Assembly (NCBI GenBank): GCA_963854835.1 | Contig: OY978529.1 | Location: 8,620,501 to 8,684,500 of the forward strand | DNA from: Megamerina dolium | Taxonomy: Eukaryota > Arthropoda > Insecta > Diptera > Megamerinidae | Direction of reading: 5' to 3' | Length of the DNA stretch: 64,000 bases | Shown here: piece after piece, positions 21,470 to 34,196 of the stretch | Layout of the letters: every line of letters starts with the position of its first letter | Position numbering within the stretch: the first letter of the stretch is position 1 | The notes under the pieces: generated by a model | Database searches by the model: none | The model's input: the letters and a program-made list of their open reading frames with translations, nothing else | What the model was told of the DNA's origin: nothing | Made by a program: the position numbers and the translations under genes

Positions 21470-22080
21470 GTACAGTACGAATAGAAATTCTCTAATGGCA
21501 GCCACTATGATTCATGCAATCGTATAAAAGACGCGTAAAGTACGTAAACCTTATAAAATTATACGCTCGTAAACCAGTTGTCATATATTTATATGAAAAA
21601 GATTTTTCGCACCTCGTAGAAATTTACGCGATGAGTTCATCATGTTTACGCTCAGGACGCTTAACCGTATAGACCTTATAAGATTATAAGCTCGTAAACC
21701 AGCTGTCATATATTTATTTTAAATTTGTTCGCGTACATGACCATCACTTTCTGTCATTAAGAGAGTAAAAACAAATTAAAACATTAACGTAAGAAAATCA
21801 ACAGAAAGTACGAAAACGAAAACCTATCAGAAACTTGCAAATTGACAATTATAGTACGTAATTGATAGCTGGATTTGTTAATAAGTGTTAATAAGTGTTG
21901 CAATTATTATTGACAGATTCCAGTGATCGGACAGGGTTGATTCGAATAGAATTAAACTTTCATAAAATAAAAACGTAACAATTCGTGTCAGAAGGGTGAT
22001 TTTGTTAAGATGGTGAAAATTGACCAATTGAAAGTGGACCGTTTTAAAAATCTGTAAATAGTATTAATCTATCGTCATCA
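21470..22080. other. Upstream region of Rab3GAP1 with a duplicated 55-bp block and a MITE core
   Basis: A block with GCTCGTAAACCAG and TGTCATATATTTAT occurs at about 21544-21597 and again at 21667-21719. Sequence 21726-21870 (TTTGTTCGCGTACATGACC, then CTATCAGAAACTTG) is a relative of the inner MITE. A promoter may lie here, but no core motif is convincing. Confidence 0.5.
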
Positions 22081-22084
22081 GGTA

Positions 22085-22570
22085 CAAAAGCGGAACTGTT
22101 AGTTAGGCTAAGTGGGCAAAGAGTATTAATCTAGAAGAACATGCATTCTTTGAGGAAGCCGAAATACTCGTACATGCAGTTATGAACGCCAAGAGGACGT
22201 TAATCACTGCAATCGGGTCTCCGCCTCGAAACGGACGGCGGACCCTAGGTCGCCACCTGGATTCGGACCAAGAATTGCTACCCCAGATCATACCTTTCGA
22301 AATCACGAATCTACATACAAACGAATTCCGCTAAATCTGCATCAACCATATTCTCGTTTTTTCATTTAGCGAGCACACTCTACCAGCAAGTGTGCTCGGC
22401 ATCCTTTTACTACGTGCTAGCATTAAGACAAACCCAGGGCCATCTTAGTTCTGCTCCGTTTGCAGAAGGTAATTTATCCCAACGCGACATCTGTCAAATG
22501 TAATAGAATCCGAAAAAGTGTTTACTCTTCAGGTGAGAAGTTAAATGTCTTGTTCTTAAAGGAACAACAG
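22085..22570 (+). pseudogene. LINE ORF relic with a 2A-like SIKTNPGP motif
   Basis: Reads LPASVLGILLLRASIKTNPG then P, followed by FCSVCRR and (in a shifted frame) YPNATSVKCNR. This is the hydrophobic-NPGP-zinc-finger start seen at the front of some fly LINE ORFs. Stops and a frameshift are present, and it passes directly into gypsy sequence. Confidence 0.55.
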
Positions 22571-22574
22571 AAAG

Positions 22575-23640
22575 GCCACATACCGACGAGGAGAAAGTAG
22601 CAGCAGTACAAGAATGACCTATTCCGGCGAATCTTCTCGAGTTAGGAAGCTTCCTAGGATTGTGTACCTACTATAGACAATTTGTTCCTGAATTTGCAAA
22701 TATCGCCAGCAGTCTGCGCAAGTTAACAAGAAAGGACAAATCATTTGTATGGGGCGAGGAACAACAAAAGGCATTCGAACAGCTGAAAGAAAGACTCTGT
22801 TCAGCACCAGTATTGACCATTACCTGGTCAAAAGTTTGTGTTGGAAATAGATGCGAGTGGATATGGAAAAGCTGGTGTGCTCTCCCAGATCATAGATAGG
22901 CAAGAAATAGTGATAGCATATTTTAGTAAAATCCTGTCAGAGTCAGAAAGAAACTACTGTGTCACTATAAGAGAGTTGCTCGCAATAATAGAATGTTTAA
23001 AGTATTTCCGGAAGTACGGTACCGTTAGTACTTTCATCTACGAACTGACCACGCAGCGCTAAGATGGTTATTACAATTTAAAAATCCATAAGGACAATTG
23101 GCGCGCTGGATTGAACAACTGCAGAGTTTCGACTTTACAATCGAGCATCGTAAAGAAGAACATCATGGCAGCGCGGATGCTTTTTCTCATCGTCCTTGCA
23201 AAATGGAATATAAACATACAACTTACGAACATCTTGCCGGAAGAGTCATGGACTGACAAACGAGTGCAAGAAGATCAGTGGAACGTCTCATATCTCGTAA
23301 AGGCTAATGAAAGTCCAATAGCAAAGACATACTGGGCACAATGGCAAAGCTTGCTCTTACGAGATGGGTGTCTATCCCGAGCATGGGAGAGTGAAGATGG
23401 AAAAATCAGCAATTATCTTCCAGTGGTACCCAAGGCAAGAATAAATGAAGTAATAGCTGAGTATCACAATGCTTCCAGTGGAAGGCATTTTGACATCACA
23501 AAAACCGTCGAGAGAATAAAGAAACGATTTTATTGGGTTGGATGTCGCTGATTGGTTTAGAAAGTGTATGCAATGTGCAATAGCCAAAGGTCCCACTAAG
23601 AAAAATCGTGGTAAAATGAACCAACACAATTGAGCAAATT
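22575..23640 (+). pseudogene. Ty3/gypsy retrotransposon pol relic (RT end, RNase H, integrase start)
   Basis: Pieces in several frames: FLGLCTYYRQFVPEFANIAS (RT connection), EQQKAFEQLKERLCSAPVL, ASGYGKAGVLSQ, NYCVTIRELLAIIECLKYFR (RNase H), then EYHNASSGRHFDITKTVERI with WVGC and CMQCA (integrase H2C2 zinc region). The polymerase active site and the integrase core are absent. Frameshifts and stops show a dead copy. Confidence 0.85.
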
Positions 23641-23649
23641 AAGCATTTG

Positions 23650-26330
23650 TTTCTTTTTTTTTTCGCTGTATAGTAATGAGTAATTTCATTTTGGTATTTC
23701 TCCAAAAGCTTTTCATCTGACCGATATTTATGTAGTTGTCCTTTAAACGTGGCATGGTTCGGCTACAGGTAGGGTCGTAGCTCTACCGCCAAGGTATGCC
23801 AGCCTTATTCGGTCGACAGTGCCTCGTTGGCGAAAACAGACGGTGCCAAGTCTGAAAGACAGGGGGTAAGGTTGTTGTTTAAACAGGAGAGGTTAACTTT
23901 TCGTATCACTCTCTCATTACGCCCTTAACAGTAAGCATCGTTCCTATATTAAATTGCTTATATTAGCATTCAAATTTCGAATTGCTGTTTATATTAAATA
24001 AAAAACACACGATGACACCTGAGAACACATTGCGACCTTTTTAACGATGTATAATATTTTGAAATATTTCCATCAAAAGCCAAAGTTATGATCAAAAGAG
24101 TTTTGCGTGTTTTTTCCACGGTCCAAAAAAAAAAAATTCTGCCTCGATGCTCTCAAGAGGTTTGTTCGCTGACAGCTTTCACCAATTGTTAACAATTTGC
24201 GACAGGAAAGCGTTCGGGTACTCGATTTATGTGACAAAGGATTCAAAAATGAGAGCGCAAAATTTAAAGAGAGTTTGTGATGGTAAAATCTAAACTTTTC
24301 ATCACCTACAGAAAAACAAATCCAGCTGTCAATTACGTACTGTGATTTGCAAATGTCAAGCTATGACGCTAAGATTTAGAGAGAATATCAACAACAGATG
24401 TACCAACTTAACAAAAAAAAAACAAAACTAAAATTGGAACGATGGGAGCGCCACACGGTGGTTATTCCGGGAACTTTTTGATCAAGGTGGTATATTTTCT
24501 CACATCGATGTTTTAATTTGTTTCCACTCTCTTAATGACAGAAAGCGATGGTAATGTACGCGAACAAACTTAAGGTAAGCTATCAATTGTGGGGTGGCCA
24601 TGTGAAACCATTTTGGTTTTTTTTATAAGTATGAATATAATATCATAATGTTGAGGTCTCACTTTTGAGCCCTTGTTGGATCTACCTCGTCATTATAATT
24701 AAATACACAGTTACTAATTTTTATATTCTTTTAATTTTAATTTATTTTTTATTTTTTTTTTCTTTCGATTCTTGCTTATACATAGCGATAATATTTGAAA
24801 TATTTCGATAATTTTTCAAATAAAAAAAAAAAAAAAAAAGAAATAATAAATACATTCACATTTATGGTACGGAAGAAAGTAAAATTAAACACAAGAACGC
24901 ATAATATAATGCGCCCCATTATGTAAGATTAAAGGGTATTCGATAGTTAGAATAAACATGTATGTACAAAATACTATTATCGTATTGATACAACAGATCA
25001 TTTTCGTATCATTACATCTTACATAATAGGTACAGATAGAAATGTGCGATTAGTAAATGTAAGTAAAGCTGTTCGGTATTTGTTATTGTTGTCTACATAC
25101 TTATATGAACAAAAAAAAAAATGCAGTACTGTACGTACAACAGAAGAAGAAGAAAAGAAAAAACACACAATAAACATAAAGTTCATTAAATAACAAAAAA
25201 ATGTTGAATAATTATACATTTATTTTCATTAAAAGAAAACACATTATTACTTTAATGCCAACTGAGATCCTGCTCTGTTGAAAATTAAATTTTGAATTTG
25301 TTTCTTATTGAAAAAAAAAAAAAAACAACAAAACAAAAAAATTAAATAGGAAATTGTTTATAAATTCATAATTTTCGTTTTGCCCCAATGTGGCGGGCTA
25401 ACCAAAAAGTGCAAAAATACAATATTACCAATGCATTGAATTTTATGTAAATATAATTTTGGCATAAACTTCATTTCGTGTTTATTTTCACAAATCGAGA
25501 AGCATATATTTCAGATTTTTGTTTATGCGTATGTCATCATATGACTACTAATTCCGCTACATGGCGATTTCTTTTCTCTAGAAAAAAAAATTGTTAATAA
25601 GAATATATTCATTTTTCCCCTCCGAGTGTAACATAATATTTAAAAAAGGAATATCTACAAAGATGAGTTTCAATTTTCGAAATGAAAATAAAGGCAGACG
25701 AATTTAACAGAGCACAGAGCAGAAAAAATCGTTACATTATTTTTGTTTTTTTTTTTTTTTTTGCGAGAAAAGAAAACGCCATTACATAGTTCAGTAGTAA
25801 TTCTTGGAAAGAATTTCTATTTAAATGATTATCAAGTGAATATATGTGATACAAATAAAAGCAAAATTACTCTGATTAACAAACAGTTTCTTTGTGTGTG
25901 TGTGTGTGTGTGCTTTTTATTCTCTCCACTGGTGTTCTACTCTTCTTTTTTTTTCGACTTAATATTTAGATAAATAATTATAGAAGTTATTTCTTCTAAT
26001 TATTATTGTTATTAATAATATATTGAGTTTTTTGTTTTTTGTTTTTGTGTTTTTTTCTTTCTGAAATATGTTTATTGTTTTACTACATTTTTATCCTTTC
26101 GATTCATTTTGCATTATCGCTTCGTGCTTCGTCTTTTATATATCATAGATTTTGTTGTTTTTCATAGTACACATTTACTTTGATGGTGTTTTCTATTGAT
26201 TCATTTCATTGTCGATCAAACAATTCACAAATTTGTCTCTCTTAATGATGCTCTCTTTCGTGTATATAATGCCCAATTGCAGCACTACAACTTAGAGACG
26301 TTCCCGACGCTCCCTCCCAATTGGTCGCCC
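23650..26330. other. Intergenic region between Rab3GAP1 and Cf2
   Basis: Contains a MITE (24158-24571), poly-A/T tracts and a (GT)n tract near 25892. The right-hand side may hold the Cf2 3' UTR (minus strand). No gene was recognised. Confidence 0.45.
24158..24571. mobile_element. AGGTTTGTTCGC-type MITE
   Basis: Ends AGGTTTGTTCGCTGACAG and GTACGCGAACAAACT are inverted repeats. Internal CCAATTGTTAACAATT and ATCCAGCTGTCAATTACG match the inner element of the composite MITE in reverse orientation. Confidence 0.68.
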
Positions 26331-29300
26331 CTAGAGCGGATGCAATTTGGTTGTGTGCACGGTAAGTGCACTGCGCTGTGTGAAGCGCTTATCGCAATAG
26401 GGACACGTATATGGTTTCTCGCCAGTGTGTGTTCGTATGTGTTTGGTGAGGTAATCCTTAACGCTAAACGACTTTTCACAATATCCACAGTGAAATGGTT
26501 TCTCACCTGTAAGATTTTAGGGAAAACAAATTTAATCAAACAAAATGGTCATAAATGAGCAGTGATGTGTAGTAAAGGTGTGATTTTGTCTTTGTGTGCG
26601 CCAAAAATGAAAAAGACTAATAATGCGATGTAGTTATGCAGTAGCAGTGAACGAAAAAAAGCAGAACGGCGAAAAAATCGCAACTATGTCGCATGAATTC
26701 TCATCCATGGAACGTCAAAATCGTTTGCAAATGCAAACAATATGCATAAATCAAAATTTTGAGCGACACATTTTCAGTTTTTGACTATATCTCCTAAGCT
26801 CTATCTGATCTGGTGAAATTTTCGTTTCGTTTTTTTCGTTCACTGGTGTGTAGCACAAGCAAATTGATGGCTTCGTATCATTACATTTGAGAAGGAACTT
26901 TACAAAACGTGATAAAACCGTATTTCGATTAGAGTTTTTAAAATTTTTCTAATCGTTGGACTAAAATCTATTCGAATCTATACTGAAAACCGAAAAAATA
27001 TGGTTTTTCATAGAAAAATTGGAATTTAAAATTAAATCGTTGCATGAAAATAATATAAACGTAATGTAATTATATTACCAATGAGCAAGAATAATGGAGA
27101 TGTGGAGATCTATCAAGCTTTGTAATGTTACTCCTCATTCCATACTCATACAGAAGGTCAGAAGGTACACAATCGCAGTTTCGCATAGTTAGTCCTTTTC
27201 CTTTGACATTGTTTTTGTTTTTTTTTGTTTTTTGTTTAATATGTGTTTGTTGCAAAAATGAGAAATTAATATATCGTATATAGGTACTTTTTTTTTTAGA
27301 ATATGAGTAGAATGTATAGGAAAATTGATTGACTGATTGTTGCTAATTATTACTTGGCGTTGCACGCTGATCAAGGCGAACTCAAATTGCACCACATACA
27401 AACGTATTGCGGAATTCATTACAATATATAGCACATACATACATACATACATACATATTTCAAATCTTAGCACCGAAATTAACATTTGAGTTAGCCATGA
27501 CCATCATCATATTGAGCGAGAAAATTTATAGTGAGAGAAAGTGAGACAGAGAGAGAGAGAGAGAGAAAGATATGATGAAACTAATGAGATGATCAACTGA
27601 TTGATGGTAATTTGCTTGAATTCAAAATGTGATAATGTAAAATTTGTATTGAATTCGCACAATTTTCAAAATAGTCAAATGTTCAATGTGTTTATCGATA
27701 GCTAACGAAAATTTATACATTTCCAAAACAAAAGATTTAGTACATTGTTGTTGTTTTTGTGGTTGTCTGAATTTTGAGAGGCTGAGTTGAGCTGAGCTGA
27801 GTTGAGTTGAGTTTGAAATTGGTGCGTGGATTGATTGATTGATTGATTGATTGAATCTGAGAATTGCTGATTGATTTGATTGATTGGTTTTGAAAAATAT
27901 ATTCTCTCACCGGTGTGAGTTGTTAAATGTTTGTTCAGGTAGTCCTTGACTGTGAACGCCCTGCCACAATAGCCACATCTAAAGGGTTTCTCACCTGTAT
28001 GAATGCGCGTATGCTGTTTTAGAGTGTTCGATTGCGTGAACGATTTGCCACAATACGAGCACGTGTAGGGGCGTTCTTTGGGTGTAGCGCTTTATACATA
28101 CGTACATATCGAGAGGAATGCAGAAAGTGGAAAAAGAGAAAAAGAAAAATAACATAACAATTAAAACAATTATTAAGATAATTGGCTAAAAATATGAACA
28201 GCAGTCGGTGCATTTGTGAACAACATTTTCTTCTTTTAATGTTAATCAATTAAAATTAAATTATTGTATTGTTCATAAATGCTCCAATTATACGATTTTA
28301 AATCGTTTATTTTAAATATCCTAAATCCATAGCGAAAACACAAAATTATTTGTAAGACCTTCAATTTCAATTTAATAAAAGAAAGCAATCAAAGTACCAG
28401 CCAATCATTTGCTATGGATGTAAGGTATTTTAAAATAAACGAAACTAATAACACCAAATACGGAAAATAATCAAAATTTGTGTTTACTCTGCTTCGCCCG
28501 TGTGCACCTTACGGTGCATTGCCAGTGTTCCGAGAGTCTTGAACGTCTTTGGACATTCTGGACATTTGTGACGTACTTTATTCCCAACCATTGTTGTACG
28601 CAAGGGATTTATATTCGATGCGGCTGCCATTGAGGCTGCACTAACGACCACACTAGTTGCACCAGCCGGCTGTTGTATTGTGTAAACAGGCACGGAGGTA
28701 GGCGTTAGCTCGTCACTGCCGCTTTCACTCATACTTGCGGGTTCCTGCTTTATAACGACATGCGGATGTCCTTCAATGCCACCGCTGGCATTTTTATTCA
28801 ATTTCACTGTTATGGGTGGTACTTTCAATTGTACGTCATCATGGCGATCTGGTTGTTGTTGTTGTGGTTGTGGTTGATGCTGCTGCTGTTGTTGTTGTTG
28901 CTGCTGCTGTTGCTGATGTTGTGCTTGAGTAGCCAATTGGTTCTGCTGATGGGTTTGCTGTTGTTGTTGCTCTTGCTGATGCTGGCGTTGTTGTTGTTGT
29001 TGTTGATGTGTTTGCTGTTGCTGTTGTTGTTGTTGTTGTTGATGGATCTGCTGCTGGTGTTGATGCGCTTGTTGCTGCTGCAAATGTTGATGATGTGATT
29101 CTTGCTGTTGATGAACTTGCTGTTGTTGCTGTTGCAACGATTGCGGTTCAAGTCGCTGTTGTTGTTGCTGCTGTCGTTGCTGCAGGGTCAATTGCTGTCG
29201 AGAACGTTGTTCCGATTCCGACGACATTGCATTCATTTCTTCAGGAACTATCGGTTTCATCATTGCGTCAGTAGTCTGTGTTGTTGGCTGCTGTGCCATA

Positions 29301-29854
29301 GTATATGGTGGCTGCCCAGTCGTTAGCGATGATGCAGTACAAATCGACCCACATTGCATGCACTTATATTCATCCCCCTCTTGTAATGCCGATGAAGAAA
29401 TGCCATATATACCACAGGCAAGACAGCGAGCAACAAATGCAGCACTCTGATGAACAAGACGTTGATGATCTTCCAACTCCTGTGCAGTCGCAAATTTGTT
29501 TTCACAACTAAGGCAGGGGTAGTCTATTTTGAGATGATCAGCCGCTGCTGCCGGCACCGAGGTACTTGTGCTTTGCTGATTCGGTGCTAATAACAAACCA
29601 GTACCACCCATACCAGCGAGTCCGGCGACCACGCCATGACACAATTGCATGTGCTCAGCAGCATGCTGTGGACGATCAAATTGTTGTCCACACATAGGAC
29701 AATAGGGGACTGTGGTTACAGCGTTCGAGTCCATACTCAAATTGGGCAAATATGACGTTTTTAGTGCATCCATAGCTGCCGGCGACGCAGGAGTACTATG
29801 GTGAGGAGGCCGTACCAATCGTAGTTCCTGCGCATTGGAAGTGGACTTTAACAT
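26331..29854 (-). CDS. Cf2: Chorion factor 2 (Cf2), C2H2 zinc-finger transcription factor
   Basis: Nuclear DNA-binding protein; in Drosophila Cf2 acts in follicle cells on chorion genes and in muscle. Coding exons 28488-29854, 27911-28089 and 26331-26506 (573 residues; the fly protein is about 510). The start at 29854 follows an acceptor (TACAG|T), so a 5' UTR intron lies upstream. Two N-terminal C2H2 fingers (about 52-73 and 114-135: [16 protein letters not shown]) are followed by a Cys-pair segment, a long Gln/His-rich tract (DNA 28830-29200), [17 protein letters not shown], then five clustered fingers (about 430-570) joined by HTGEKP linkers and ending [11 protein letters not shown] at the stop. 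This order and ending match Cf2 specifically. The finger linker in exon 2 contains a second usable donor (see findings). Confidence 0.96.
26507..27910 (-). other. Cf2 intron 2
   Basis: Spacer between coding exons, with microsatellites (ACAT)n near 27435-27457, (GA)n near 27549-27570 and (GATT)n near 27832-27855. No other gene seen. Confidence 0.7.
28830..29200 (-). repeat. Cf2: Polyglutamine-coding CAG/CAA tract in Cf2
   Basis: Long Gln run with scattered His, coded by mixed CAG and CAA. ORFs in the other frames (poly-Leu, poly-Asn, poly-Val/Ala) are shadows of this tract. Confidence 0.9.
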
Positions 29855-29855
29855 A

Positions 29856-31400
29856 CTGTATTCCTGGTTGATGTAGAAATACTTAGTACAATAGCACAAC
29901 TTTGAAGCGTAACACAATCAGTAAGCGTTAGTAATTGCGCAGCACCAGCTCTGTGGGCAAGCATGCATCAGTAAGCGTGAAGTATCAATTAGCCGAGTAA
30001 TTAACAATTGTCACTCAATTCCGCCAATCATATATGTATATTTGTTATTCTTAATAAATTTTCGCTAGGCGCTTAGCAATCACCAACAATATATAGCGTT
30101 ACCCTTTTAATGTTCGATTGATGTGTATTCGTCGCGTTCTATTCCTATTTCGGAATTTCACTTTTTTAAAATTTAATTTTTATTGTTTTGTGTATTTTGG
30201 TGGACTCACCACAATATTTTCTAGAAATTGTACGTTCACTTATTTTGTGCACATTGGATATTTCATGTCTTTTTCTGTTTGCTCTACAGTAGTTTAATAT
30301 TGTTTTCAGCACCATCCCATAAAAAAGTGTAAATGAAAAGTGAATACATCGAATTGAAATTTTCAGTGCAAGAAAATATTTCGATTCTCTTTTCTTCTGA
30401 CAATTGCTGTCAAAATTTATCAAATATGGCGTCACAAGGGAATTTTTTTGAGTTCTTTTTATAGTGTTGCCGGATGATTTTATTTTATATGGTGGAGCAA
30501 TACAAGAGAGTAGTTATGTATACTCTCACTAAAGGCCGTATGACACTTCTTTTTTTACCACTTTTTTCTGTATTTTTAATGCATTTAAGACGATAATTTT
30601 CACTGAGAATAAAGAAGATACCAATATATTGTGTAAAAAGAACAACTTATTAACTTTTATTAACTTTATTAATAATATTTAAGAAACAAAAATTAATAAT
30701 TATAATTATAATGTAGTAGACATTGTTTTAATGAACTCTACACATTTCTTGCCGTAGCTCAGTGGTTAGTGTGTTGACTTTCTGATTTGTAAGTCGTGGG
30801 CTCAATCTTCGGCTGACGCATAACAAATTTAATGTCGAAAAGATTTTTCTGTCGAACTTTTCGAACTTGCCGTTTTTTTTTTAGTTTTGACATTTTGCAG
30901 TAAATATTTGTAAACATTTTCATTATAAACACTGTTGTTTGCAAATTTCTCTTATTTAAAGTTAAAAAGACTATTTCATGAAATGGAAAACGTTTTAGTG
31001 GCGTTTTAGTGACATTTCATGGAGTTTGTAAATATAACTTAGCTACTAAATGTGTGTGACTTTGTGGCGGCGGCTACTCGAGCAATCGACAACCACGGCA
31101 GCAACAACATCACTTTCACACAAGGCATTATCGTCGCGCGGACCACCGGCATCATTCCCTCATAATCAATATTTATGGAAAATTTAAATTTAAAATACGA
31201 CGTAACCTCCATATATAAAAATTTAGTGTTGATTTTCATTGGATTTGGTAGTAATAATAATAATAAAAATGTATGCCTGGCGTTTGGATACACCATCTCA
31301 TCTCTCACACCATCGTCTTTTGATGACTTTGTATATTCCATATACTCATCAGACACCTTGAAACTTATTTCTGTATTGAATTCTATATCGTCTTCATTGG
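29856..31400. other. Cf2: Upstream region of Cf2
   Basis: Begins with the acceptor of a 5' UTR intron at 29856-29857 (minus). The remainder is AT-rich, with a SINE head at 30752-30860. A minus-strand ORF at 31039-31356 has no recognisable similarity. Promoter position unknown. Confidence 0.4.
30752..30860 (+). mobile_element. tRNA-derived SINE head (plus orientation)
   Basis: GCCGTAGCTCAGTGGTTAG, then GTGGGCTCAATCTTCGGCTG and the first body bases (TTAATGTCGAAAAGATTTTT); the rest of the body is missing. It is a tRNA-like head, not a tRNA gene: the acceptor stem and CCA-side pairing are lacking. Confidence 0.7.
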
Positions 31401-31405
31401 TTATA

Positions 31406-32378
31406 AAGGGTTATCCATTTCGCGGTTTCAAAAGTATAGGGCTAGAATTCGACATCTGTCAAACTGAGTTGTTAAAACAATTTCTTTCTTTTTCAGTTCA
31501 AAGTCTGACATTTGCGAAAATGGATCGCTTAACTATCGCACAACGCATTAAAATTGTAAAAAACCTACTATAAAAATGGTGATTTTGCTACAGCCACATA
31601 TCGTGCTTTAAGAGGAGATTATGGTTTACATAATAGTCCAACTACGCAAGCAATTGGCAAAATTGTGAAGAAATATGAAGAGACTGGATCGGTTACAGAT
31701 ATTGTAAGGCCTGTGCATCATCGTTTCGCTCGTATCACCGAAAATATCGCTGCTGTAAGTGAAAGTGTTGCCGAAGACCCGAATGTGTCGATTCCTCGTC
31801 GTTCTCAGGAATTAGGACTGTCTTACGGCACATTATGGCGTATTTTGCATTTGGATCTACACCTACATCCATATAAAATCCAGCTCACACAACAACTGAA
31901 GCCAGCTGTCCATTCACAACGTCGTAGATACGTCGAATGTGTGCTTGAACAACAGGCGGTGGACGGTGATTTTTCGAACAAAATTTTCTTCAGCGACGAA
32001 GCACATTTCTCACTCGGTGGGTATGTTAACAAACAAAATTGTCGTATTTGGGGTTCTGAGAATCCTCAAGTAATTGAAGAGAGGCCACTACATCCACAAA
32101 AAGTCACTGCTTGGTGCGCTCTTTGGTCCGGAGGTGTGATTGGACCTTACTTCTTCGAAAACGACGATGGAACGACTGACACCGTCAATTCGGAGCGTTA
32201 TGGTCATATGATACCCGACTTTTTTTTGCCTGTTATTGAAGAATACGACTTAGAGAATATATGGTTTCAACAAGACGGTGCCACATGCCACACAACTCGA
32301 GCGAATATGGCTTTATTGCAAGAGAAATTTTCTGTTTTATTTACATTTACTTTTGAAACCGCAAAATGGATAACCCTT
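31406..32378 (+). mobile_element. DD41D (rosa-like) transposon, copy 3, truncated transposase
   Basis: Inverted ends AAGGGTTATCCATTT with GGTTTCAAAAGT, mirrored at 32348-32378, flanked by TA. The transposase starts at 31520 (MDRLTIAQRIKIVKN), shifts frame by one base near 31563, then runs 31665-32340: HTH region, FFSDEAHFSLGGYVNKQNCR (first Asp) and IWFQQDGATCHTTRAN (second Asp). It stops at LLQEKF where an internal deletion joins it to the right end, so the third Asp is lost. Confidence 0.85.
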
Positions 32379-33025
32379 TATTTTGTAGAATACAGGAAGT
32401 TTTTATGAAATGACAAAGTTTACTAACTCCCTTTAACTTACAGTGGGGGAATTGCCTGAAACGTTGTCCATTTTGAGGTGGATCTACAATATAACTATAT
32501 TGGACGATTCGCATAGATCTTTGGCTTCGCTTTGCTTCAGTACTTTGCTTCGACAAGTAAATTCGCATTTGTATGAGGATGTTCACATAAAAAGTGCTTG
32601 AAACAAAACAAAGCAGCGGGAAGCAAAATGTTTAGCAACTTTTAACTTTTGTGCGCTTTGACAATTAGCTGTGTACATTTCTATTTTTTCATTTTCTTGC
32701 GCCCTTGCATTTGCATTTAAAAGACAGAAATCAAGGTAAATACAAATTATTATTGCAAGATATAATTCAAAAATGCAAAATTTGCAAGAATTACAACTCA
32801 GAGGAAATAATTTTCTCTCTCGATTTCCTCTTTTTTTACTGATTTTTGGCGTACACAAGTAAAAAATAGTAAAATTTGTAAAAATTAGTACGTATGCGAA
32901 AAATGTCAGAAAGTAAAGGGCCCCGCTATAATTACGTAGAGAAATAATAGAGTCAAAAGTAATGTTGCTGTTGTGTGGCAATATTTTTGCGATTGTGCAG
33001 CAGCTTGCGTTATATCAAATTGTCC
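32379..33025. other. Spacer with MITE-like remnants
   Basis: A stretch around 32750-32960 (AATAATTTTCTCTCTCGATT, then ATTAGTACGTATGCGAA) resembles part of the 49239-49602 MITE. No gene seen. Confidence 0.4.
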
Positions 33026-34196
33026 AACCAACTAACACGTCGGATCACTACCTGGTTGCAGCTAAGGTGCGAATACGTTTATGTGTCGCAAACAACAAAC
33101 GAAGCTCCACATAGAGAAGGTTGACGTCATGACGCCATTCCATGACTACTGCTCCCGAGTTAATTGGTTTCTGTCGGCCTCTGAGGTATGAGTGGTATGA
33201 TCAGGAGTGTTGCGGCGCCACCGCAGAAAGGACCCCGCTTCCAGAAAAACCCAACGCGAGCTGTTAAGGAGCGGTACAGAGAAAGGAGGAGTTCGGAGAG
33301 ACATCCTTTCAGGCGCTAGAAGAGAGAGAGAGAGAGAGCTAGAAAGACGTGCGTGCAGGGAGACAGAGAAAAGTATACACAGGAAAGAGACTCCAAATTT
33401 CTATGAAAAGATCAAGCGCCTGAGTGACGGTTTAAACCCCAGAGCTCCTTCCTGTCGTGACAAAAATAGAAATCTGGTTACAGATGTTCAGGGTGTACTG
33501 AGCTTATGGGGAAACCAATTGCCTAGGTAATAATATGGCGACGCTTCGATCAATTCCGCCAATGAAGGAGGTTTCTCGAACTTGTCAGTCAGTGATGGGC
33601 CTTACGGTGAACGAGGGCAAGACGAAGTACCTAGCCTCAACAAACAAATAGTCCCAGCGTCTTGGACAGCACGTCACAGGTGATAAATACGCTTTTGAAG
33701 TAGTGAAGAAGGCATTAAGACCAGTAATGACGGTAGCCTGGAGATATTTCGAAGGGTCACTCTTGCTAACAGGTACTACTTTGGGCTAAGTAAGCAATTG
33801 AGAAGTTGGGTTCTCTATCGAGAAACGAAAACCATACTCTATAATTCCCTGAAGCTTGGACAATTTCTAGCTCAGATGAGAGAATGCTCTGAGCTTTCGA
33901 GAGAAGTCCTACGCAAGATCTTTGAACCTATTTGTGTTGGTGGCGAATATCGAATAAGGTACAACCATGAGCTGTATGAGCTGAATGCCGACACCGACAT
34001 AGTAAAACGCAAAAAAATTCGGCGGCTGCGCTCCGACTAAGGTGTTATATTCGGAACCCGCTGGTGGACGACACAGAAGAGGAAGACCTAAACTCGGGTG
34101 GAAAGACCAAGTACTGAAGAATTTGTCAGCGCTTGGAATCTCTAAGCATGCAAGATTCGGGCTAAATCGATTTTCGGTTGTCATGGCCACATAAGT
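33026..34196 (+). pseudogene. RTE-like LINE, internally deleted copy with 3' end
   Basis: Starts in the endonuclease C-terminus (SDHYLVAAKV), passes the linker with LLRSGTEK and IHRKETPNFYEKIKRLSDGL, lacks most of the reverse transcriptase, and resumes at VNEGKTKY and LLTGTTLG. It ends in the shared 3' sequence GGCCACATAAGTA. Same family as 62262-64000. Confidence 0.8.

Noticed and set aside
28760..29326. Plus-strand and minus-strand poly-Leu, poly-Val/Ala and poly-Asn ORFs
   Set aside because: They are other frames of the CAG/CAA tract of Cf2.
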